A stretch of DNA of 64,000 bases from Lyngbya confervoides BDU141951 (GTDB lineage: Bacteria; Cyanobacteriota; Cyanobacteriia; Thermosynechococcales; Thermosynechococcaceae), in NCBI RefSeq assembly GCF_000817775.3, contig NZ_JTHE03000109.1:1-64000 (forward strand), read 5' to 3'. Shown one piece after another: positions 18,685 through 25,816 of this stretch. A program made the translations under genes and the position numbers. The notes beneath the pieces were generated by a model. The model worked only from the letters and a program-made list of their open reading frames with translations, ran no database searches and was not told the DNA's origin. Each line of letters starts with the position of its first letter. Position 1 is the stretch's first letter.

Positions 18685-19132
18685 CAGCGTGTCCTAGTGA
18701 TCGATTAACTGCGAATTTTTCCTCAGTTAGCTCCTGTGCAGATAACATCGTATTGAGCAGCTGATCCACTTCTTCGTCACTCATTGTGTCTAATTCAGCT
18801 AACAGCTGCTGTGCCTCAGGATGAAAGCTAGCGCGATCGCTGACCTTAGCACTAGTGCTATTGGCGAGATAGTCTGACAAAGCGTGAATGTTGGGACGCT
18901 CAAGCACAAGCATGGGATCCAACCGACAGTTTAAATATTCTTCTAGGTCTCCTGAGATATTGACCATTTCCACAGAACTCAGCCCGTAGTCGGTAAAATC
19001 TTGGTGAATGTTCACCATATCAGGATCAAGATCCAGAGAATGTGCTAGGTGAGCAACCAGCCAACTTTGGATCTCGTGATATTTTTTGGCTTCTTTGGAC
19101 TTCTCTTGGAGAGTTTCGATGGATTTGCTCAC
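18677..19132 (-). CDS. Acyl carrier protein with C-terminal docking-like tail
   Basis: This discrete carrier protein has 151 residues, longer than the usual 80. The phosphopantetheine serine is in DYGLSSVEMVNI near residue 52. The rest of the fold follows to about residue 95 (LVLERPNIHALSDYL). After a linker comes a short acidic helix, ELDTMSDEEVDQLLNTML, which resembles the C-terminal tails of PKS/NRPS modules and may dock to a partner. It is the first gene of the minus-strand cluster and overlaps the AOS gene by 8 bp. The most direct reading is that a FAAL charges this ACP and the AOS takes the acyl group from it, as in bacterial pathways that pair an ACP with serine palmitoyltransferase. 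The gene pair is seen; the flow of substrate is inferred. Confidence 0.88.
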   Translation of the reverse strand: MSKSIETLQEKSKEAKKYHEIQSWLVAHLAHSLDLDPDMVNIHQDFTDYGLSSVEMVNISGDLEEYLNCRLDPMLVLERPNIHALSDYLANSTSAKVSDRASFHPEAQQLLAELDTMSDEEVDQLLNTMLSAQELTEEKFAVNRSLGHADE

Positions 19133-19232
19133 GTCTGCTCGCTCTTGGATACAAAAACTGGAAAATGCAGGGATCTCAGGTCTATAGACAACTTTAAACA
19201 GAGTTCAGCCAAAGCGCTGCCAATTTAGGCCA

Positions 19233-19498
19233 GGACAGTTTTGAGAAAATTGGACTTTGAGACAGCATGCCCCGCCAAAATTGTCCTGGGGCTGTCAACA
19301 ACAGCAAGAGCACTCAAGATGAAAATAGCACAATGCTGTCAGCAAGTGTTTACAGCCCTTTGGGGGCATGGAAAAGAGTCCATGCAGAATACAGCTAAAC
19401 GGACCAAAATGATCAAAAGTAGCGTCCATCGGCATAAGCAGGTTATTGAGAAGCAACAGAAGGGCTACCAATAAGGTAGGACAGTTTTGGGAAAATTG
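19233..19498. repeat. 20-bp direct repeats flanking a transposase fragment
   Basis: GGACAGTTTTGAGAAAATTG at 19233-19252 recurs as GGACAGTTTTGGGAAAATTG at 19479-19498, with one mismatch and the same orientation. The first copy also forms an inverted pair with a nearby segment: CCAGGACAGTTTT at 19230-19242 faces AAAATTGTCCTGG at 19277-19289. The repeats bracket a short transposase-like frame. They may be insertion-sequence ends brought together by deletion or nested insertion. Confidence 0.8.
19241..19474 (+). mobile_element. Truncated transposase fragment with helix-turn-helix
   Basis: A 77-codon frame beginning at a TTG contains the segment TKMIKSSVHRHKQVIEKQQ, like the helix-turn-helix (KSSVHRH) of a group of cyanobacterial transposases of the unclassified (ISNCY-like) type. 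It stops right after this segment, so the catalytic domain is missing. It sits between two 20-bp direct repeats. Family assignment rests on this short motif only. Confidence 0.4.
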
Positions 19499-20218
19499 AA
19501 TTTTTATGGATAGTAGCTTAATTTTTGACTTTCGCGTAAAAAAAATTACGAACGCAGCATTCAGTACTGTCTTCCTAAAGCATGAGGAGATCTAGGGGCA
19601 TGAGGGGGGCAACCTCGTTTTAAATTATGCATTGTGTTGATTGTTACAGTGAACGCTTGGTTGCGAACTATAAAAAGAGTTGGCTCTATCGGGATTGCTG
19701 GGAGGTGTGTCACTCGAAATGCTTGGACCCATTGTAGGAAAAGGCTTATAGCCTTGGAGGCGCGAATCATTCCAATCCTAAGCCCTGAAAGCTTTGCAGC
19801 CTATTGACACGATCCACCTCCCTGAAACAGCTATTGAGCCAAAGAGTTTTATAGCGGGGCTGATAGTCCAAGCTAACACTCAAGTGATTGAGAAATCTCC
19901 CAGTTACACTACTCGATTGGACGAACGATTGTCCACTCAAATTGACTTAGTGGTCCCCTCATGCCCCCTTCCGGGAGGAAGGAACAGTTGAGGGTGTAAA
20001 GGAAGGCGCGAAGTTTGCTCTTGCCAAACTTTATGAAGCTGATGGCCCAGCCCTCAGACCTTTTGGGTGTTAATCTCTTTCCGCGGGGGATTGAGGCTGA
20101 TTGGTGCTGAAAAACGGGATAGGTTCATGGAAGAACTTTTTCTTTACGAGTTTCGCTCTGCGATACTATGCTTAAAACTGGTGAGCGCTGCGTTGGCAAT
20201 GCATCCGCCCTAGGGACC
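19499..20218. other. IS-debris spacer upstream of sasA
   Basis: No intact gene is seen. Open frames at 19561-19770 (minus) and 19794-19991 (plus) have no family resemblance and are probably chance or relics. A 13-bp perfect inverted repeat at 19595 and 19967 frames the middle of the stretch. The last 100 bp should hold the sasA promoter, but I see no clean -35/-10 pair. Confidence 0.5.
19595..19967. repeat. 13-bp perfect inverted repeat, 373-bp span
   Basis: GGGGCATGAGGGG at 19595-19607 is matched by its exact reverse complement CCCCTCATGCCCC at 19955-19967. The interior carries no intact gene. The arrangement is compatible with a small non-autonomous transposable element (MITE-like), but no target-site duplication was identified by eye. 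Confidence 0.6.
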
Positions 20219-21379
20219 ATGACAGAATCTTCCCCTCCTTTCTCTAATTCTGAGCCTCATTCCGCACCAGGGCTGCAACTCCTTCTCTTTGTTGACCAGC
20301 GTACCCTGGCCTTAGAGCGAACCGGGGAAGTGATTGAATATCTCAATCAGCTCCAGGCTCAGGAAGACTTTCACCTTGAGATTGTTGACGTCCACGATCG
20401 CCCCTACCTGGCTGAACACTTTAAATTAATTGCCACCCCGGCCCTGGTTAAAACCTATCCGCCCCCGCGTCACATCTTGGCTGGTTCCAGCCTGATTCGG
20501 CAGCTTGAAGATTGCTGGCCGAAGTGGCAAGAGTCTCTCATCCTCCGTGATGGTGCAGGAAGAACCCTTGATGAGGATTTTGTGTCCGACTCCTTTGCCC
20601 AATCGGTTCAGCTGATGCAACTGGCAGATGAAATGTTTCGCCTTCGCCAGGAGAATGAAGCCTTAAAAGATCAGCTCAGCTTCAAAGATCGGATGATTAC
20701 AGTCCTGGCCCACGATCTTCGAAATCCCTTAACAGCGGCTGCCATTGCCATTGAAACTTTGGAGACTCAATGGTCAGAAACTAAGGCGAAGCATCGTTTG
20801 CAGCCAGCTACGCTATCGCGTTTGCTGCATCAAGCCCAGATCCAAATTCAAAATATTGATCGCATGATCACCAATTTGCTGGAAGCTTCGCGGGGTCGTT
20901 TAGATTCGCTGCAAATTCAGCCTAAACGCCTGAATCTGCGCGATCTGTGTCTGGAGATTTTGGAAGATGTTGCCGCCAGTTTGCGCCAAAAAAGTCTCGA
21001 TCTTGCTACGGATATTCCCGCAGATATTCCGGACGTACATGCGGATGCGGACCAAATTCGCCAGGTTTTTATGAACTTGCTGGATAATGCTGTTAAATAT
21101 ACGCCCTTCAAGGGACAAATTACCGTGACGGTGCTCCATCGAACCACCCAAAAGGTGCAGGTTTCTATCTGTGATAATGGACCGGGTATTCCCTTGGAAA
21201 AGCAGGCCACCATTTTTGAAGATAGCGTCAGACTGGAGCGAGACGTGAATAAGGAGGGGTACGGAATTGGTCTGGCCCTCTGTCGCCGCATTATTCGCGC
21301 CCACTATGGTCAGATTTGGGTGGATTCCTCCACCAAGGAAGGCAGCTGCTTCAACTTTACGCTGCCGGTATATCGTTAA
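20219..21379 (+). CDS. Circadian clock histidine kinase SasA
   Basis: SasA reads the KaiC clock state and phosphorylates the response regulator RpaA. The N-terminal 100 residues form the KaiB-like thioredoxin fold (LQLLLFVDQRTLALERTGEV to RQLEDCWPKWQ) that binds KaiC. A short coiled region follows, then the DHp helix with the phospho-accepting histidine in AHDLRNPLTA near residue 165, and the HATPase domain with N-box NLLDNAVKYTP near 285, DNGPGIP and GYGIGLALCRRI. I start at 20219 (MTESSPPF), where AGGG lies a few bases upstream. An in-frame ATG at 20168 would add 17 residues of atypical sequence. About 386 residues, normal for the family. It stands alone here, with no kai or rpaA gene, and converges on a glycosyltransferase gene. 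Confidence 0.95.
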   Translation: MTESSPPFSNSEPHSAPGLQLLLFVDQRTLALERTGEVIEYLNQLQAQEDFHLEIVDVHDRPYLAEHFKLIATPALVKTYPPPRHILAGSSLIRQLEDCWPKWQESLILRDGAGRTLDEDFVSDSFAQSVQLMQLADEMFRLRQENEALKDQLSFKDRMITVLAHDLRNPLTAAAIAIETLETQWSETKAKHRLQPATLSRLLHQAQIQIQNIDRMITNLLEASRGRLDSLQIQPKRLNLRDLCLEILEDVAASLRQKSLDLATDIPADIPDVHADADQIRQVFMNLLDNAVKYTPFKGQITVTVLHRTTQKVQVSICDNGPGIPLEKQATIFEDSVRLERDVNKEGYGIGLALCRRIIRAHYGQIWVDSSTKEGSCFNFTLPVYR

Positions 21380-21457
21380 GCCTGGCTCCCTGGGCTGGGA
21401 TGGAAGGGAGGGAATGGGAGGGATGGGACTCTCAGCGCTGGAGATCCAGTCAGACCC

Positions 21458-22621
21458 TCAGAGCTGTGAAATGGGTGTTTTGGCAAAAATTTTTCCGTAA
21501 AGCTGCTCAAGTCGGTTCAAGTTTTCGAGCAGGGAATAGCGATCTAAAACCCGCTGTCGGGCTTTGCGCCCTAGGATCTGGACCAGTTCTGGTTGGTTAG
21601 CCAGCAGGGGAATCAGTGTGGTGAGTTCGCTTTTGACCCGACTGGGATTGAGGACAATCCCAGCCCCCTGTTCTAGAACCTCGCCGTCAGCTCCGGCATC
21701 GGTTGCCATGCAGGCTACACCGCAACTCATCGCCTCCAGAAGAGACAAGGAAAGACCCTCTACGAAGGATGGCAGGATGAACACATCTGATCCGCGCAAA
21801 ATGTCGATCCGCTGCTGGTCGTCCATGATGGCCCCGAGCCAGAGAATATTATGTTCCGGGCCATAGTTTGGCATCAGTACATTCATCAGCGGGCCTTCCC
21901 CCACCAGGATGAGCTTACAGCTGGGGGGAAGAGCGGTCTGTTTCCACGCCCTGAGTAAGGACTCCACGTTTTTTTCCAGCGCAATGCGGCCTTGGTAGAT
22001 AAATAACTGTTCGGCCCCCGTTTCGCGGCGAAAATTAGACACTGGATGGGGAGAGTATTTCTGGGTGTCGACCCCATTGGGAATGACCACAATGCGATCG
22101 CCGGAGACTCCCAGGCGCATCAGCAGATCCCGTTGGGCCTGGGAAAAGATAATGACCGCATCGTAGTTGGCCAAAGAGGGCGCATACAGTTGGTACATGA
22201 ACTGCTGGGTCCCTGCCGATAAGTTGCGGTGCTTGTGACTAAAGGGCGGGTGAAAAGTGGCGACCAGAGGAATGTGAAGCTCTTCACAAATTTCCGGCAG
22301 GGAAAAATCCAGGGGAGACAGGGTCAAAGACGCATGGACTAAGTCCGGGTTGAGATCTTGGAGGGCTTGAACGAGCAGTTTGCTAGAGCGTGGAGCCGGA
22401 ATGGTATAAACCTGCGACTTGTAGAGAAACGGCAGGGAAACCTCCTGCACGTCTTTGTGGTAGGTTAGTCGGTTTGGCTTGGGGTCGCCTTCACTCTCTT
22501 CCTGGGCAAAGTGCAGAAAACTGACCCGATAGCCCCGGTCCCTGAGCGCATTCGTAATCTCACGACTGTAGGTCACATTCCCACAGGGAGGTGACTTTTT
22601 CCCAATCCAAGCAATGTGCAT
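21458..22621 (-). CDS. GT4-family glycosyltransferase
   Basis: This 387-residue GT-B fold enzyme likely transfers a sugar from a nucleotide donor to a lipid or polysaccharide acceptor at the inner membrane. The N-terminal half has GKKSPPCGNVTYSREI, a glycine-containing acceptor-side loop. The C-terminal half has the GT4 signature: VIPNGVD near 195, YQGRIALEKNVESLLRAW near 215, LVGEGP near 245, and the donor motif FVEGLSLSLLEAMSCGVACMA near 300-320 with the E-x7-E spacing. It is the last gene of a minus-strand run headed by purL, 64 bp after the MFS gene. Donor and acceptor cannot be predicted from the sequence. Confidence 0.88.
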   Translation of the reverse strand: MHIAWIGKKSPPCGNVTYSREITNALRDRGYRVSFLHFAQEESEGDPKPNRLTYHKDVQEVSLPFLYKSQVYTIPAPRSSKLLVQALQDLNPDLVHASLTLSPLDFSLPEICEELHIPLVATFHPPFSHKHRNLSAGTQQFMYQLYAPSLANYDAVIIFSQAQRDLLMRLGVSGDRIVVIPNGVDTQKYSPHPVSNFRRETGAEQLFIYQGRIALEKNVESLLRAWKQTALPPSCKLILVGEGPLMNVLMPNYGPEHNILWLGAIMDDQQRIDILRGSDVFILPSFVEGLSLSLLEAMSCGVACMATDAGADGEVLEQGAGIVLNPSRVKSELTTLIPLLANQPELVQILGRKARQRVLDRYSLLENLNRLEQLYGKIFAKTPISQL

Positions 22622-22685
22622 TCAGACAATCCGAAACGAGTAAGTAGGAGCAGACTCCATGCCCTGACCTAACCGAGAATTTGGG

Positions 22686-24242
22686 CTAGGAACTTGCTTG
22701 CGTACGGGAAATATACCAGTTTATGAACCCGGATGTCACAGCGAGTCCCGTTAATCCCAGGAAGACTGACTCAAGACCAAACCAGGTTTCTGCCAGGCCA
22801 GCCAGGGCTAGGGGCAGGCTCAGGGCAATATTGACCAGGTTATTCTGAAGGCCGAAAATCTTGCCGCGCATGTATTCGGGCGTTTTTTCCTGGATGATGG
22901 TTTGCATGGGAACTCCCACTAAGGCCGCTCCTGACCCCAAGCCAATGAGCAATATCAGGGTGAGGGAGAGGGACCGGGTGGAAAAGGCTAGCCCAGCTAA
23001 AGCGATGGCCAACACAATTGATCCGGAGAGGCTGAGAATTTTACGGGGATAGCGATCGCCCGCAATGCTCAAAAAGATCAGTCCCAGCGCCATGCCCACG
23101 CCGCCGGCAGCCAGTAAAATACCAAACTGAGAGGTTTTAAGTTCCGGCAGAATTTCTGCAACGCGCACCACCAGGACCGCTAAAGCCGCCAGGATGGAAA
23201 ACAGCATCACCAGCTGAATAATTGCAGATCGCACCTGGGGATGTTTCCCAAGATAGTCCAGCCCCGCCTTGATATCCTCCCAAACCCCTGCAAAGGACTG
23301 GGTTCGAGCCACCAAGCGTTCCTGCACAGTGACAGAACTCACGATGAAGCCAGCCAGGGTGTAGCTGCCCCCAACGAGGATTTCTCGCCCCAGATCGGGA
23401 TTGCCTCCCCATCGGGTTACCAGATGAGCCATGGTACTGAGCAAGGGATCGCCCGCAGCAAAGCCCAAAATAACCGCAGCCATCATGGTTAGCGTATAGA
23501 ACGAATTGGCGCTGAGCAGCTGCTCTTGTTCCACAATCAGCGGAATGGCCGCCTGTTCTGCCGGGGCGAAAAACTGGGTCAAGGTGGAAACGAGAAAGGT
23601 CATGCCCAGTAAAATCCAGAAGCCCACCGGTATTCCCCACCAGTCCCTAAGGTTGTCCGCCAATCCCAGCCCCACAGGGAGCAGAAAGACCAGTCCGCCG
23701 CGCAGAAGATTGGTGAGGACCAGGGTTCTCTTCTTGGGCCACCAGTCCACCATCACTCCAGCGATTGACCCAAACACCACTGCCGGCACCGTAAAGGCAA
23801 TCATGATCGAAGAAACCCACCCGCTGACGGACTGCCCCTGGCTTTGGTAATGATCTGCAATCAAGGCAATCATAAAGACCAGATAGACCTTATCCGCAAC
23901 CTGGGAAAGAATTTGCGACCCCCACAGGGTTAAAAAACTGTGATTGCCCAGCACCGGAAACAGCCCCTCGTCGGCCTCTCTGTCGGCCTCTCTGTTGGCC
24001 TCTCTGTCGGCCTCTCTGTCGGCCTCTCTGTTGGCCTCTCTGTCGGCCTCTCTGTCGGCCTCTGTCCTGTCAGCCTTTGCCTTGGGAGAAGCGGGGTTTG
24101 TCGCAGGGGAATCCGTGTTTAGGTCCACAACCGAGGCCGTTGATTTGTGCAGCAGGGAAACGGGATGATGCTCACCTTTCCCATTGGTGGATTGGGAAAC
24201 AGAGGCAGAAAAGCTTGGGGAATCATCCGGGGGAGAACTCAT
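22686..24242 (-). CDS. MFS transporter with repeat-encoded charged N-terminus
   Basis: This 518-residue major facilitator superfamily protein has about 12 hydrophobic segments from residue ~105 to ~510. The first is FLTLWGSQILSQVADKVYLVF. The family includes drug and lipid exporters and lysophospholipid transporters; the substrate is not evident. Residues ~55-95 are an unusual hydrophilic leader made of repeated E-A-D-R / E-A-N-R tetrapeptides, encoded by a 12-bp minisatellite. The leader should face the cytoplasm before TM1 and could vary in length between strains. The stop of recO is only 3 bp upstream, so the two are probably co-transcribed. Confidence 0.85.
   Translation of the reverse strand: MSSPPDDSPSFSASVSQSTNGKGEHHPVSLLHKSTASVVDLNTDSPATNPASPKAKADRTEADREADREANREADREADREANREADREADEGLFPVLGNHSFLTLWGSQILSQVADKVYLVFMIALIADHYQSQGQSVSGWVSSIMIAFTVPAVVFGSIAGVMVDWWPKKRTLVLTNLLRGGLVFLLPVGLGLADNLRDWWGIPVGFWILLGMTFLVSTLTQFFAPAEQAAIPLIVEQEQLLSANSFYTLTMMAAVILGFAAGDPLLSTMAHLVTRWGGNPDLGREILVGGSYTLAGFIVSSVTVQERLVARTQSFAGVWEDIKAGLDYLGKHPQVRSAIIQLVMLFSILAALAVLVVRVAEILPELKTSQFGILLAAGGVGMALGLIFLSIAGDRYPRKILSLSGSIVLAIALAGLAFSTRSLSLTLILLIGLGSGAALVGVPMQTIIQEKTPEYMRGKIFGLQNNLVNIALSLPLALAGLAETWFGLESVFLGLTGLAVTSGFINWYISRTQASS
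23971..24064 (-). repeat. 12-bp minisatellite inside the MFS gene
   Basis: Seven full copies of a 12-bp unit (plus strand TCGGCCTCTCTG or TTGGCCTCTCTG) plus a partial eighth run from 23971 to about 24064. The C/T variant at the second base follows the order C,C,T,C,C,T,C,C, giving a 36-bp higher-order period. Read on the minus strand it encodes Arg-Glu-Ala-Asp/Asn repeats. The unit is a multiple of three, so copy-number change keeps the frame. Confidence 0.97.
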
Positions 24243-24245
24243 GAT

Positions 24246-25133
24246 TCAGGGGAGGGAAGAGGCGGACACGGAAAACAGATGATCAATCAACACTGCCGAT
24301 TGTATCGGTCGATCAAAGTAGTGCTGAATAAAGCTCCGTAGAATTTGTTCAACCTTCAACAGATTTTGCGGGGAGAACAGAGGATCGCCATGGGGCGAGG
24401 TCAGCTGCTGAATATCCCCTTCCCCAAGGCTCTTTAAGATTAACCAGTGTGGGAGCGAAAGCCGGATTAAGTCCGGTTGCTGCTTTCGAAGGCGAGGATC
24501 ACCTTTACTAGTGTAATCAGATTTTGGACCCTCGGAAACGCGAGTTGGGCGCGGGGGAGAGTGGAAATGCTCTAGGGCTTTCCCCAGCACTACCCCGCCG
24601 GCTGCAGGGCTAAAGAAGGCGCCCGCCGCACTGTTCAGGTGGTGGGCATCAATGGGCTGCTGGGTCAAACAGCAATGGGCAACTTGGGGGTTCAGTCCGG
24701 CCAGGGTGAGCAGGGTCATAATCCCCAAGAGCAAAAGACTTAAGACCGCTTCTGTGGTTTCTAGTTCGCCCAAAAGATAGAGCATTTGGCGATAAAGTTC
24801 GGGCTGCGGCTGCTCACTGAGGGCTTGCCGCAGAACCAGCTCCGCCCAATACTGTCCCACCGTTAGTTTAGCTAGGCTGCGGCTCAGCCCTGGATAGGAG
24901 GTTTGAAGGTCTGCCTGGAGTATTTTGTCCAGAGACCGGCCCCGGACCAAGAACAGCTGACTTACCACAAACAAGCTGGTGCGGCCTCCTAATTTGGATT
25001 TTGGCTTGCGGGTTCCCGGGGCAACAGCCCGAATCAGTCCACGCTCAGGAGACAGAATACTTAAGAGCCGGTCGGCCTCCCCCATGGCCGTCGACTTCAA
25101 CACAATGCCTGGGGTGCTATAGGTTAAACTCAC
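24246..25133 (-). CDS. DNA repair protein RecO
   Basis: RecO helps RecR and RecA load on SSB-coated single-stranded DNA during gap repair and also anneals strands. The N-terminal OB fold is visible (TYSTPGIVLKSTAMGEADRLLSILSPERGLIRAVAPGTRK), followed by the helical domain and a reduced zinc-binding region around VAHCCLTQQPI near residue 155. The 295-residue length is slightly above that of many homologues. The start overlaps the end of deoC by 4 bp (ATGA arrangement), and the MFS gene follows after 3 bp, so it lies inside a tightly packed operon. Confidence 0.92.
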   Translation of the reverse strand: MSLTYSTPGIVLKSTAMGEADRLLSILSPERGLIRAVAPGTRKPKSKLGGRTSLFVVSQLFLVRGRSLDKILQADLQTSYPGLSRSLAKLTVGQYWAELVLRQALSEQPQPELYRQMLYLLGELETTEAVLSLLLLGIMTLLTLAGLNPQVAHCCLTQQPIDAHHLNSAAGAFFSPAAGGVVLGKALEHFHSPPRPTRVSEGPKSDYTSKGDPRLRKQQPDLIRLSLPHWLILKSLGEGDIQQLTSPHGDPLFSPQNLLKVEQILRSFIQHYFDRPIQSAVLIDHLFSVSASSLP

Positions 25134-25810
25134 CGCTGCTCGTCCTGTCCTTGGACAATTTCTACCCCGCGCGAGGTGCCAAGACGGGTTGCCCCAGCCT
25201 GGATCAGCGCGAGGGCTTGATCATAGGTTTGGATGCCGCCCGCGGCCTTAATGCCGACCCGGTCGCGCCCTACCTGGTGCAGGATTTCCACATCGGCTAC
25301 GGTGGCTCCTCCAAACCATCCGGTACTGGTTTTGAGAAAGGCCACCCCCGCATCCATGCATACCTCTGCCGCGAGACGTTTTTGCGTCGGTGATAAACGA
25401 GCCATCTCCAGAATCGCCTTCACGGGAACCTGGGTCGCCTCGCAAATTTGCGCCACTTCTCGATGTAACTCATCCAGGCGCTGATCTCGCAGCAACCCGA
25501 GGTTAATCACTAAATCTAGACCGCCAGCGCCCAGGTCCACGGCTTCTTGGGCTTCGTAGAGCTTGCAAGCTGGGGTGCTAAAGCCAGAGGGAAAGCCCAC
25601 AACTGTGCACACTTGAACCTCGGACGGGTGCAAAAGTTCCACTGCCTGGGTCACATGGCAGGGAGCCAGACAAACCGCCGGGAACCCATAGCGGTCGGCA
25701 GCTCCGCAGAGTTGTTCAATGTCCGCTTGACTGGCAAAGGGATCAAGACAGGTGTGTTCAATGTAGGAGGCAACGTTGAAATTAGCCCCTAACTGAGTTT
25801 GAGGTGCCAT
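25130..25810 (-). CDS. Deoxyribose-phosphate aldolase
   Basis: DeoC cleaves 2-deoxyribose 5-phosphate to glyceraldehyde 3-phosphate and acetaldehyde in deoxynucleoside salvage, in the cytosol. The 226-residue class I aldolase shows YIEHTCLDP near the N-terminus (family motif with Asp), DLVINLG near 98, the Schiff-base lysine in FLKTSTGWFGGATV near 160, and the second lysine in KAAGGI near 190. It sits 6 bp after purF and overlaps recO by 4 bp. The pairing with recO and purine genes makes it part of a nucleotide/DNA maintenance operon. Confidence 0.95.
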   Translation of the reverse strand: MAPQTQLGANFNVASYIEHTCLDPFASQADIEQLCGAADRYGFPAVCLAPCHVTQAVELLHPSEVQVCTVVGFPSGFSTPACKLYEAQEAVDLGAGGLDLVINLGLLRDQRLDELHREVAQICEATQVPVKAILEMARLSPTQKRLAAEVCMDAGVAFLKTSTGWFGGATVADVEILHQVGRDRVGIKAAGGIQTYDQALALIQAGATRLGTSRGVEIVQGQDEQR

Positions 25811-25816
25811 CTCCCC

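Noticed and set aside
23137-23640. 167-codon minus-strand frame in the MFS gene
   Set aside because: It is a shifted frame of the same strand with Gly/Arg-rich shadow composition.
23971-24064. CRISPR-like repeat array
   Set aside because: Units are 12 bp with no spacers and lie inside a coding frame; this is a minisatellite.
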